Shown here piece by piece: positions 1-8,635 of a stretch of DNA of 41,901 bases (positions are counted from its first letter, which is position 1; each line of letters begins with the position of its first letter). The position numbers and the translations under genes are program-made. The stretch is from Spirogloea muscicola (lineage: Eukaryota; Streptophyta; Zygnematophyceae; Spirogloeales; Spirogloeaceae), in assembly GCA_009602725.1 (NCBI GenBank), contig WELB01000281.1, positions 96,459-138,359 on the forward strand, written 5' to 3'. The notes beneath the pieces are model-generated. The model made no database searches. It was not told the origin of the DNA and saw only the letters and a program-made list of their open reading frames with translations.

Positions 1-220
1 ATGCTCTGCATCAGAAAGCTGGTCGAGCCTTAGCTGCTGGCACAAGAGCTAGTCAATTGCCGTCCGGTATTCGAGCGTCAGCTAGCGACCTCTATGTGCT
101 GACTCGTGGTTACTGAGCGGGTCAGCTTAGCAGCAGGTGACGTACATTTGTCCAATGTGCTTGCCTTTGTACTTGGCCACACATGGCCTCCCCATCTCTT
201 AATATACACGCATTTTCCCT
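1..220 (+). mobile_element. 3' end of a truncated retroelement copy (LYVLTRGY-stop subfamily)
   Basis: Reading from base 3, the frame encodes LHQKAGRALAAG, then a short linker, then SDLYVLTRGY and a TGA stop at 114-116. This matches the C-terminus shared by all retroelement copies in the window. The following tail (GTGCTTGCCTTTGTACTTGGCC at about 158-180, then an ATATACACGC stretch) recurs near 4618-4680 and 5300-5360. The copy is cut by the window edge, so its 5' limit is unknown. Confidence 0.7.
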
Positions 221-641
221 ACCAAGCGCCTCCTGTCTTCACGGGCAGCGACGGCCTGAACACGAGCGAGGTTCTGTCCCTTCGGCCACCCAACTCTTGG
301 CGGCCGCGGCACCACCGGCCCTCCTCCCCCCCCCCGCCATCCCCCCTGCCATTGCTGCTTCCTCACCGTCCTCTAGCAGCTCCACAAGCGGTACAGGTCG
401 AGTCGTCATGGCCCCCCTCGGCACGGCTCCCCCCGCTCTGTGGCACCTCCGGCCCTCCTAGTATAGGGCGTCATTCGATGGAGCCAAATTCTTTGCGCTG
501 CATTCTTTGCACTTTCTGCATTTTCTGCCTGTACAATGTAGTGGCTTGAATTGGCCTCGCTTCGATTTCATGTGCACCGCGCGCCTTCTCTCTTTTGGCA
601 CCTCCAGTTAGTCTGACTTGCACTTGACTGACTAGAGGTTA
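221..641. other. Spacer with a C-rich tract and a retroelement tail remnant
   Basis: No gene is recognised. The stretch contains C/CT-rich low-complexity sequence (about 317-420). Near 533-600 lies a copy of the GGCTTGAATTGGCCTC ... CCGCGCGCCTTCTCTC tail, which also occurs at about 31752-31800, 27485-27525 and, reversed, 33380-33430. The overlapping ORFs in three frames are proline- and serine-rich and look like by-products of base composition. Confidence 0.5.
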
Positions 642-699
642 TTGAGCAACCACTTGCTGACGTCTTGGAGACTAGTCCTCCTTTTTGCGCCATTGGCCC

Positions 700-1165
700 T
701 TTTCAGAGGTGAGCAGGCTGACCTCAATGCCGCTGGCTCGCTAGCTCAGGTCTATCGTATGCGCCTCTCTATCTCCCTCCAGCGGTCCATAGCCCACGCC
801 TTGCACCTACGTGCTGGCCGTGCTCTGGCTGCTGCCTCCGGCTTTTGTCAGCGGAATTGCCATCCAGCTGCTAATCTTTCGGATCTGCGGCTCCGCACTC
901 GTGGTTACTAAGTGATCCATCCTACTTCAGCTCTGCGACAGCGCTTTTGGCCCATTGGGACCTTGTCAATTCTTCTCGGGCTGGCTGCTCAAAGCCCTTG
1001 CCCCCTTTGAGAGAGCCACTTCTGTCAGACCTTGTCTGTTCCTTTGGGCTGGCTCTCACAACCATTGCTGTCAACTTGTCCTGTTTTCTTTTCGTTTTGG
1101 CCCGTTGAACCTTGTCCATTCTTTCTGGGCTGGCTTTTCACAGCCCCCGCCCCTTCGGAAGAAGA
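700..1165 (+). mobile_element. Truncated retroelement C-terminus with hairpin-type 3' tail
   Basis: The frame ending at 911 reads NAAGSLAQVYRMRLS, LQRSIAHALHLRAGRAL and ends SDLRLRTRGY-stop (TAA), the conserved end of the element protein. About 60 bp further on the tail begins, with imperfect repeats of the TCCATTCTTT...GGGCTGGC...AGCCC hairpin module at about 966-1010, 1035-1070 and 1110-1160. The finger and endonuclease-like parts are missing. Confidence 0.72.
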
Positions 1166-2124
1166 AGCTGAAGAGCTCACTTCTTCGGCCAGGGGCCCCG
1201 GCCCTTGCCTCTGACATGCGCGAGGGCGTCGATTGCTGGCCACTCTCGGCCTGTCCACCTGGGCGGAGAAGTGTGTAGCGCGGTCCCCTGCGGCCTCTCA
1301 GTCCCCTTGGCGCTGCCACCCGAGTGCCTGACTCCTGCAGACGGCCTCACCCTCCTGGGGGTCCCCCTTGGCACGCCAATGTTCGTGAAGGGGCAGCTGC
1401 GAGCCCAGCTCAAGGAGCACCTACAGCCTGCGGCCCGCCTCTTAGAGCTCCAAAATATGCAGCTGGCTTTGGCCATGCTGTCCAAGAGCCTTACGCAGCG
1501 GCTGCAGTACCTGGCGTGGTCCACTCGCCATCCCCGGAGGCGCTGGCAGCATACACGGTGGTCGGCGCAGGTGTGATGGCGAGCCTGGCGGCTCTGGTCC
1601 GTCACCAGGGCTTCCTCCAATAGGCAGCTGCTCTGCACCAGGCATCACTGCCCCTCGGCTATGGCGGCTTCAGCTTCCGCCCGCTCGTCTGGTCATGCAG
1701 GGCAGCGTACCTGAGCAGCTGGGCGCAGGCCGCCGCTTCGATGTCTCAGCGATTCTCGTCCACGGACAGCGTGCGCTGGAGCAGGCGGTGGTGGAGGTGG
1801 GTACGATTAAGCTGCCTTTCCAGGTGTTGCTCCGCTCGCCCCACCAGGAGATGCTGGCGGAGCACCCAGACCTGGCCGGACAGGCGGTCTCCTTTGGGCA
1901 CCTCGCGCTCACCGCCGACCTGCGCCTCCAAGCGCGCTTCACGACCGAGGTGGGTAAGGCGGCTTTGCCACCACCCTGCAGATGCTCTTGGAGCCGACCT
2001 GCGTGGGCGCGCACGACTGCGTTCGGCCTCTTCCTCTGGGGCAGCGGCGCCTGGGGCAGCGGCGTGGCTGATGGCCCTCCCCCTCACCGACGCGCTCACC
2101 ATTCCCGATGAGGCCTTCCGTATA

Positions 2125-2186
2125 AGAAGAAAGTGCTCGCCCATTGAGAATAGGGGCTGGAACAACCAGCCCGAAAAAGAATGAAC
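2125..2186 (-). mobile_element. 62 bp hairpin tail insertion with CGTATA target-site duplication
   Basis: The insert is flanked by CGTATA at 2119-2124 and 2187-2192. It contains the reverse-oriented hairpin module: GTGCTCGCCCATTG, then GGGGCTGG-(AACAA)-CCAGCCC, then an A-rich end. Removing the insert plus one CGTATA copy joins the frame of copy A as AFRIGVHRLL, matching AFRIAVHRLL in the inverted copy B. Confidence 0.85.
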
Positions 2187-2440
2187 CGTATAGGCGTCCA
2201 CCGGCTCCTCAGTCTGCCGCCGCCCTTCCTCCAGGGAGTGGTCCACTGTGAATGTAGCGAGCGGGGGCCCGAGACTTCGGAGCTGGCCGGACACGTCCTA
2301 CAGTGTGCCCACGGTGGTGAGCGGACGGCGGTGCACGACCTCTTCCGCGACGCCACAAATGGCAACCTCGTGGAGGCGGCTTCTCGGTGGCCGCCGAGAA
2401 CTCCGCTGTCATGCCGCTAAAGCAGAGAACGGACGGTCTC

Positions 2441-2648
2441 CACGCCAGACGCGTCGATTGGGCATTCACTGGCTGGCGGGCCGCGTCTTATCCTGGACGT
2501 GGTGACCACCGACTCATTCGACCAAAGTCACCCCACGCAATCCACGCCAGACGCGTCGACCTCCTTGGGCATTCACTGGCTGGCGGGCCGCGTTCTATCC
2601 TGGACGTGGTGACCACCGACTCATTCGACCAAAGTCACCCCACGCAAT
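2441..2648 (+). repeat. Tandem duplication of about 104 bp inside copy A
   Basis: Unit 1 (2441-2542) and unit 2 (2543-2648) both run from CACGCCAGACGCGTCGA through TTCACTGGCTGGCGGGCCGCG to CACCCCACGCAAT. Unit 2 has a few extra bases (CCTCC) after CGTCGA. The duplication covers the R-x-D...DVV part of the endonuclease-like region and breaks the frame in unit 1. Confidence 0.9.
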
Positions 2649-2770
2649 CTGCCTCCAAGGCTGGGTATTCGGTGGCCTACGCCGCCCAGACCAAGGAGAT
2701 GAAGTATGCGGACCACCCGTGGGGGGACGAGTTCTTCCCGCTCGCCATTGACTACGGGGCGTTTAGTCCG

Positions 2771-3425
2771 CGTACTTCAACGCCTTGACCCGAGCGGCGC
2801 AGGCCATCGCATGCCCACGCTTGGAGGCAGATTGGGTGGCGTGGGTACAGTTGAAGGAGTCAATGATCACCACGGCCAGGATGAGGCGCGGCCCGCTAGC
2901 CAGTGGAGGGGCCAGGAGGTCGACCCGTGTGGCGTGGAGACCGTCCGCCTTCTATTGTAGCAGCATGACCGAGGAGTTCTCGGCGGCCACCGAGAAGCCG
3001 GCCTCCACGAGGATGCCATGCATGGCGTCAAGGAGGAGGTCGTGAGCCGCCGTCTGCTCGCCACCGTGTGCACATCAGAGGACGCGCGCAGCCAGCTCCG
3101 CAGCCTCGGCCCCCCCACTCGCCACACTTGCACTTACCCACCTTCTGGAGGCAGGTTGGCGGCAGACCCAGGAGCCGGTGGACTGCTATCCGAAAGGCCT
3201 CATCATGGATGGTGAGCGCGTCGTTGAGAAGGAGGGCCATCAGCCACGCCGCTGCGTCAGGGGAGGAGGCCGACCGCAGTCGAGCGCGCCTCTCAGTCGC
3301 GCTCCGGGAGGCACTGCAGGGCGGTGGCGAAGGCCGCCTTGTCCAACTCGGTCGTGACGCTCGCCTGGACGCGCAGGTCGGTGGTGAGGGCTTCTCTCGA
3401 GGTGCTCAAGAGCCGTGTCTGCCCA
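2771..3425 (-). mobile_element. Inverted retroelement fragment, copy B
   Basis: On the reverse strand, frames read MALLLNDALTIHDEAFRIAVH, then LLGLPPTCLQKVGKCKCGEW (finger start, about 3150-3110), HDLL-DAMHGILVEAGFSVAAENSSVM (about 3055-2950) and GPRLILAVVIIDSF (about 2900-2860), ending at KALKYAD near 2771. It is homologous to copy A and meets it tail to tail, forming a large imperfect inverted repeat. Frameshifts and an in-frame stop show decay. Confidence 0.75.
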
Positions 3426-3810
3426 GCCTGTGGCTCCGCTAACGTACATGTAGTTATGAACACCCTCTGTCTGCACCTGGCTGGCTTTTACACCCGCTCC
3501 TTCAATATCCAACAGCCGCACTTCTCTTCTTGCTGTCCACCGCACCCTGCGTACCCTGCTGCAAGCCACACCCACAGCTGCGCCTGTAGCTGTGTAGCTG
3601 TGTAGCTTTCCTTTTCGGAACCTTTTTTTGGCTCTTTGAATTCTGTCCATTGTTTTTGGGCTGGCTTTGCCACCTCCTCTTCTTTATGGGCGAGCAGCTT
3701 CTTCCTTGTCCACTTTCCAGTGTCCTCAATGGGCGAGGACTTTCTTCTTTCCAGTGGGCCAGCCCTCTTCTCTATGGGCGAGCACTGCTCTCGCTGGCTT
3801 CTCACCTGTC
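3405..3810 (+). repeat. Retroelement tails: MNTLCLHLAGFYTRSFNI type and hairpin type
   Basis: 3412-3525 contains the tail beginning GTCTGCCCAGCCTGTGGCTC, then ATGAACACCCTCTGTCTGCACC, ending near AACAGCCGC. Sister copies lie at 11220-11305, 11425-11530 and 40470-40560, and within LDAH exon 1 on the other strand. 3640-3790 holds several degenerate hairpin-tail units (GGGCTGGC plus ATGGGCGAG). Confidence 0.7.
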
Positions 3811-3821
3811 CATCACTTTCC

Positions 3822-4620
3822 TTCGGCATCAGCTCCGAGGCCTTTCGAACGTCGCTTCAACTCTTCCTCGGCCTCCCACGTAACTGCCTGGTTGGGGTGC
3901 GCCAGTGTGAGTGCGGCTTTCGTGCAGAGAGTGCTGAGCTCGCCACTCACATGCTGCGATGCCCCACTCGACCAGAAGTGGTGGGCATCCACAACCTCCT
4001 CCGTGATGCCCTGGCGGGGTTGATGCACGACGCCGGGTACCATGCGGTCGTGGAAGAAAACATCATGCCTATCACCACGGATGCCCAGGGACGTCATCAT
4101 CGCCGCACACTTCGCATTGTGGGCGTGCAACCTGGTGGAGGACCACGGGCCCTGGTCGATGTCGTGGTTACGGAGGCGTATAGAGGTCCAGCATCGACAC
4201 ACATCGCTGGCCACGCAGTGGACAGTGCAGAACAAAGAAATCTGCAGCACTACTCTGATTACCCTCAATGTGATCAGCTCCTGCCAGCGGCAGGCGACAT
4301 CTTTGGCTGCTCAGGCCCTCGTTTCCTTACTCTCCTTCAAAAGATAGCCAATCTAGGCTACACACGACATGCAAATGTGTTCCCGTCTGAGATGGGCTTG
4401 CCAGCTGCATATCTGTCGTTCTTGCGACGACAAGTTTCGGCCGTTTGCAGCGTGCTCAGGCCAATGCCTTGCAACAGAAGGCTGGGCGAGCTCTAGTTGG
4501 TGGCAGAAGGGCTTCGTATCTGCCATCTAGTATTCAGGCGTCGATTAGCGACCTTCCAGAGTGACCCGTGATTACTGAGCGGGGCAGTCTGCTGCAGGGT
4601 TTTGTAGGGCTTCAGATGTG
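3822..4620 (+). mobile_element. Retroelement C-terminal ORF with C-x-C...H-x3-C finger
   Basis: An open frame (3636-4496, 286 codons) contains FLGLPRNCLVGVRQCECGF, an H-x3-C pair (THMLRC), IHNLLRDALAGLMHDAGYH, then GPRALVDVVVTEAYRG. These are the finger and the endonuclease-like DVV element, in the same order as copies A, C and D. The spacing C-x1-C-x12-H-x3-C equals that of the other copies. Here the R-x-D position reads RTLRIV, so the first acidic residue seems lost. The frame stops at 4496 and a degenerate ending (SDLPE) follows; the expected LTRGY is corrupted. Confidence 0.72.
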
Positions 4621-4900
4621 CTTGCCTTTGTACTTGGCCGTTTGGCCTTCGTTTGTTTCAAATACACGCAATCCCCTTCTGGCTATGCACGATGCGCAGA
4701 TGTGCTTCCGGCTGAGATGGCTTGCCAGCTGCATATCTGTCATTCTTGCGCCGGTCGGTTTGCAGCGTGCTCAGGCTCATGCTTTGCACCAGAAGCTGGG
4801 CGAACTCTAGTTGTTGGAAGAAGGGTTGGAATTTGACATCTGGTATTCAGGCATCAATTAGTGACCTTCATGTGTTGACCTGTGGTTATTGAGCGGATCG
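4618..4900 (+). repeat. Second direct copy of the retroelement C-terminal end
   Basis: 4690-4800 repeats 4370-4495 (CTGAGATGG-CTTGCCAGCTGCATATCTGTC and GTTTGCAGCGTGCTCAGGC), then continues to SDLHVLTCGY and TGA near 4892. It appears to be a second truncated copy inserted directly behind the previous one. Its own tail (GTGCTTGCCTTTGTACTTGGCC type) precedes it at 4618-4680. Confidence 0.65.
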
Positions 4901-4919
4901 ATTTGCAGTGGGTGATGTA

Positions 4920-5265
4920 ACGTCATCAAATGAGAAGTGGCTCTCCTTAAAGAGAAGTGGCTCTCTCAATGGGGGCAAGCCTAAAGGGCTATGTCCAACA
5001 CTTTGGGCTGGCCTCTCACAACCACCAGTCAATCTGGCCGCGCTTTTCTAAAGGGCTGTGAATATCCAGCCCGACAAGAATGGACAAGGTTCGAAGGGAC
5101 CAGAAAAAGAAGAAGAATAGAATAAAGAGAAGAGAGCGCTTCCGAAATTAGTTGGTGCCAAAGAGCGCTGTCTCAGAGCTTGCCCGGTAGGATGAACGAC
5201 TAAGTAACCACGAGTAAGGAGCCGCAGATCCGTAAGACTGGCAGCCGGAAAGCAATTTCCCTGAG
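4920..5265 (-). repeat. Reverse-oriented hairpin tails and LTRGY end
   Basis: Reverse-oriented remnants: AGAAGTGGCTCTC-type hairpin modules at 4932-5100, the AGCGCTTCCGAAA region, and on the reverse strand DLRLLTRGY at about 5240-5198. No intact frame is present. Confidence 0.55.
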
Positions 5266-5284
5266 GAATGCCAGAGGCTGCAGC

Positions 5285-5640
5285 TAGAGCACGGCCGGCA
5301 TGCAGGTGTACTTCATTTTGTACTTGGCCAATCTGGCCTTCGTTTGTGTCAAATATACGGAAATCTCCCTTGGAACAATTTCGGAGCCTTTTGCGGGTCG
5401 CAAGATGCGTGTCGGCAGCATGGCGAGCGAACCTGACTTCAATGCCGCTGGCTCGCTAGCCCAGGTGTGTCACGTGCAGCTCTCCACTTACCTGCAGCAG
5501 TCCATGGCCCATGCTTTGCATCTGCGAGCTAGCTGTCTAGCTGGCGCAACTGGCTATCGACAGGGGGACTGCTTCCAGGGCTAGTATCTCTGACTTGCGG
5601 CTGCTGACTAGGTTTGAGCGACCATCCTTCGTGGTACTTG
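5285..5640 (+). mobile_element. Truncated retroelement end (NAAGSLAQVCHV...LRLLTRF)
   Basis: The frame holds DFNAAGSLAQVCHVQLS, LQQSMAHALHLRA and the degenerate end SDLRLLTRFE-stop near 5620. It is preceded by the CTTGGCCAATCTGGCCTTCG tail (5325-5345), suggesting nested insertion of one truncated copy behind another. Confidence 0.65.
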
Positions 5641-5689
5641 CATAGCTGTGGAGTTTAGTGCTTCCGGCCCCTTTGAACCAAGTCCATTC

Positions 5690-7236
5690 TATCCAGGCTG
5701 GCCTTTCACAGCGGCGGTGAAGGCGGCGTTCGCGGCTTTTGACTCTGGCATTCTGGCGGGCGCTGCCACTCTCCTCCAACACCCCGGCTTCCTCACCACG
5801 TCAGCCGCGCTGCTCCAGGCTAGCCTGCCTGTCAGTCGCGGCGGTCTAGGCTGCCGCCCAGTCGTCCGCGCCTGCGAGGCCGCCTACCTGGGCAGCTGGG
5901 CACAGGTGGCCGCACCCATCAGCCAGCGTTTCCAAGCTCACGGCATCCGCACCTTGGAGCGTGTGGTGGCTAAGGTGGAGAACGGCTCGCTGCCCTTCCA
6001 GGCTGCTCTCCGCGCTGCCCGCGACGGGCTCCTGGCGGCCCACCCCGACATGTCGAAGCAGGTTGTTCCGTTCATCCACCTCGCGCACACCCCCGACCTG
6101 CGGGCCCAGGCCCGCTACTCTGCGCGATCCATGAGTGATCCATCCTCCCCCTGTTTTACCATTGCATCCTCAGGCCCCTTTGTAGCTGCTCACCGCTCTT
6201 AGGCCCCTCTGAACCTTTGTGAATTCTTTTTGGGCTGGCTTTTCGCAGCCCTTGCCCCCATTGGGAGTGCCACTTCATCTTTGCGCTTGTGGACAAAGCG
6301 GCCTATGACCGGGTGGTGGAGCTCCTTCCGCCGCAAGACATTCGAGGGCGCGCCCGGCTCCTCTTCTCTATGGCGAGCTCTTCTCTCTCAGCCTCCTCCC
6401 AGGGGCGGCGGCGTGGGTATCCGCGCGCGCCATCTACGCGGCTCTCACCATGCCTGACGCAGTCTACAGGATGGCGGCCCACCGGCTTCTGGGCCTCCTC
6501 CCCCCCTGCCTCGTTGGAGTCATGCAATGCGAGTGCGGTGCCCGCCACGCCGACCCTGCGGAGCTGGCGGCCCACATGCTCCGTTGTGCCCACGGCGGCG
6601 AGAGGACCGGATCCCATGACCTTCTCAGGGACGGCATGCAGGGTGTTTTCATCGAGGCGGGCTACAAGGTGGCCGTGGAGCACAAGTCGATAATGCCCAC
6701 CGAGCGCGGCGCCGATGGTCAGCTCCACACCCGGCGCGCCGACCTAGTCGTCATACGCGGACCGCCCAGCGGCGGTCTGCGTATCATCGCGGACGTGGTG
6801 ACCTCCGACTGTGTGGACTCCGCCAAACCCCCCAAGACGGCGGCGACCGCTGGGCATGCGGTCGCTTTGGCGGCCTGGAGCAAGGAGCGGAAGTATGCAG
6901 ATCACCCCCCAGGAGGTGAATTCGCGGCCCTTGCCATCGACGTCCACGGGGCTTATGGGCAGCGGCTTGGCTGGATCTCCTCCAGCGGCTTGCCCGGCAG
7001 GCCATCGAGCGGCGGCCGGGTCCGCCAGGGGGGGGGCTGTGCCCGGCTTCAACGCGGCCGGCTCCCTGGCCCAGGTCTTCCGGATGCGGCTCTTCGTGTG
7101 CCTTCAACGCTCCCTCGCTCATGCCGTCCACTCGCGCGCGGGCCGTGCTATTGTTGCTGCTTCCTGGTCTCGTCTGCCTGCTTCTTTTCCAGCTTCGAGC
7201 TACTCTGACCTGATGTTGCTCACCCGCGGGGATTGA
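5690..7236 (+). mobile_element. Retroelement copy C (post-RT region, finger, endonuclease-like domain, C-terminus)
   Basis: This is the most complete forward copy. 5725-6130 encodes LLQASLPVSRGGLGCRPVV and AAYLGSWAQVAAPISQRFQ, a helical region that follows the RT core in related copies. A hairpin-tail segment (about 6205-6255) breaks it. 6450-7060 then encodes MAAHRLLGLLPPCLVGVMQC, the finger C-x1-C-x12-H-x3-C, SHDLLRDGMQGVFIEAGYK, the R-x-D-L-V-V motif, and GLRIIADVVTSD. A frameshift in a G-run (7028-7036) separates the last part, FNAAGSLAQVFRMRLFV to SDLMLLTRGD and TGA (7234-7236). No RT catalytic core is present. Confidence 0.78.
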
Positions 7237-7740
7237 GCTTCCTGTGGCTCCATCATGTCTGCTTGTCTAGATGCCTAGCTGTGTATTTCCCTTCTTTCCG
7301 GCACCTGTTGTGGCTCTTTGGTTGTTGTGCATTCTTTTTGGGCTGGCTTCTGCCAGCCCCTGTCTTCTATGGGCGAGCTCATTCTTCTTTCACAGCCTTC
7401 GCCCCCTTCAGAAGAGCTTCTTGCTTGGAACAATACTTCATACGCTTGGCCAGCGTATGAGGATGCTAGGATGCTTTTCGGAGGGCTTGCAGGCAGCCCT
7501 ACCTCGTTCTTGTGCCGCTGAGTGTCAGTAGCCTACAGCGAGTCCAAGCCATGCTCTGCACCAGCTGGGCGAGTGTTAGTCGGTGGCAGCGGGGCTTGGA
7601 GACTGCCGTCCGTATTCGGGCATCGGTTGGCGACCTCTACGTTCTGACCAGCAATGTGGGGGCAAGTCAGTATAGCAGCAGGCCGGCCACAGTCGTGCAT
7701 GAGCTTGTCGTAGTACTTGCCGCTCTGTCATAGGACTTGC
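7237..7740 (+). mobile_element. Hairpin tail plus another truncated C-terminal end
   Basis: 7325-7390 is a hairpin-tail unit (CATTCTTTTTGGGCTGGC ... GGGCGAGCTCATTCTTC). 7490-7660 encodes the end of an element (VSSLQRVQAMLCTSWAS, then ASVGDLYVLTSN), belonging to the same subfamily as 1-116. All of it is fragmentary. Confidence 0.6.
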
Positions 7741-8480
7741 GCTCTGTTGCTCTACACATCCCGTTCTCGAGGGCGTGCAGTAGCTCTCTCTGACCTCTCC
7801 CTATCTCATTGGCATCTCTTCTGAACGCAATGCGGACAGCAGAGGACCAATGCGGTTGAGCTGGCTGCGGAGCGCCCCCTCTCTGCTATGCGAGGCAGCC
7901 GCCCACGACCTCCCCAGGGACGGCACACACGGCATCTTGAGGTGGGCCCCTCCAGAGGTGGGCCCCTCGCTAATACGTCCGTCATGCCCATCTAAGTCCA
8001 GCTTGTCGCCCTGGTCGCGATCATGCCTGGCAGCGGGCCGCATACCGTCACTGATGTGATGAATGACGCTGTCGACCACAGCAAAGCAGTCCCTCAGCCG
8101 TATAGGCGGGCCACGCGTTAAACAAAAGTGCATGGCCAAAGGAGCTCCAGTATGCCGACCATCCTGCGAGAGATGAGCTTGTCAGACTAAGCTGACCCTC
8201 ACGGAACGTTCGGGGCACGTGGCTTGACCTCCTGCAGCTGCTGCGCAAACGAGCAGTGGCCTGAAGGTAGGAGCAGCAAGATGAGCAGCTAGAAATTGAT
8301 GTCGCAGGCTCGCCGACCCTGGCGGGTATCTATATTGCTGCAGCAGTACCAGGCGTTCGCCTTGCATCTGCGTGCTGACAGTGCTTACCCGCCACCTCAG
8401 GGATATTAGCGGGGCAACTCGGTTCCGGCTGCTGCTCATCTCGACGTGCTGCCTTTGACCAGGGTTACGTGAGTGGCATT
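7741..8480 (+). mobile_element. Heavily degraded retroelement remnants
   Basis: Short recognisable pieces only: AAHDLPRDGTHGIL near 7888-7935 (finger-distal motif) and LQQYQAFALHLRAD with a degenerate DVLPLTRVT-stop at about 8335-8471. A reverse 112-codon frame here is an antisense by-product. Nothing else is supported between 7990 and 8300. Confidence 0.5.
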
Positions 8481-8519
8481 CATAGTAGCCACTTGTTTTG
8501 CTGAGTGATTCAAGCTTTT

Positions 8520-8593
8520 TGATTTTCCCCATTGACATTGTCCATCCTTTTTGGGCTGGGCCCCTCAATGGGCGAGCACTTTCTTCACAGCCA
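8520..8593 (+). repeat. Hairpin tail unit in the 3' flank of the LDAH gene
   Basis: CATTGTCCATCCTTTTTGGG followed by CTGGGCCCC and CAATGGGCGAGCACTTTCTT: the standard module with a shortened stem. It ends about 43 bp beyond the LDAH stop, antisense to that gene, so it may be part of its 3' UTR. Confidence 0.75.
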
Positions 8594-8635
8594 CCGCCTC
8601 CTTCTCGAATGGCTACTCTCTTCCCTGCCCATTGC

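Larger units (their letters stand above)
1205..2776 (+). mobile_element. Degenerate non-LTR-type retroelement, copy A (post-RT region, finger, endonuclease-like)
   Basis: This is the longest forward copy, in several broken frames. The order is: a segment with GLTLLGVPLGTPMFVKGQL (about 1345-1400), typical of the region just after the reverse-transcriptase core; LPLGYGGFSFRPLVW (about 1650-1695); then RLLSLPPPFLQGVVHCECSE and an H-x3-C (about 2205-2310). These give a C-x-C...H-x3-C finger, followed by LHARRVD...GGPRSILDVVTTDSF (endonuclease-like R-x-D and DVV motifs, about 2555-2625). The copy is broken by a 62 bp insertion (2125-2186) and an internal tandem duplication. It ends where an inverted copy begins. 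The finger plus restriction-like endonuclease order suggests an R2/NeSL/Dualen-like LINE; that family assignment is inference. Confidence 0.75.

Noticed and set aside
2119-2192. Hairpin units as classical MITEs
   Set aside because: They lack terminal inverted repeats, the stem is internal, the duplications vary in length, and the same unit is the 3' tail of longer element copies.
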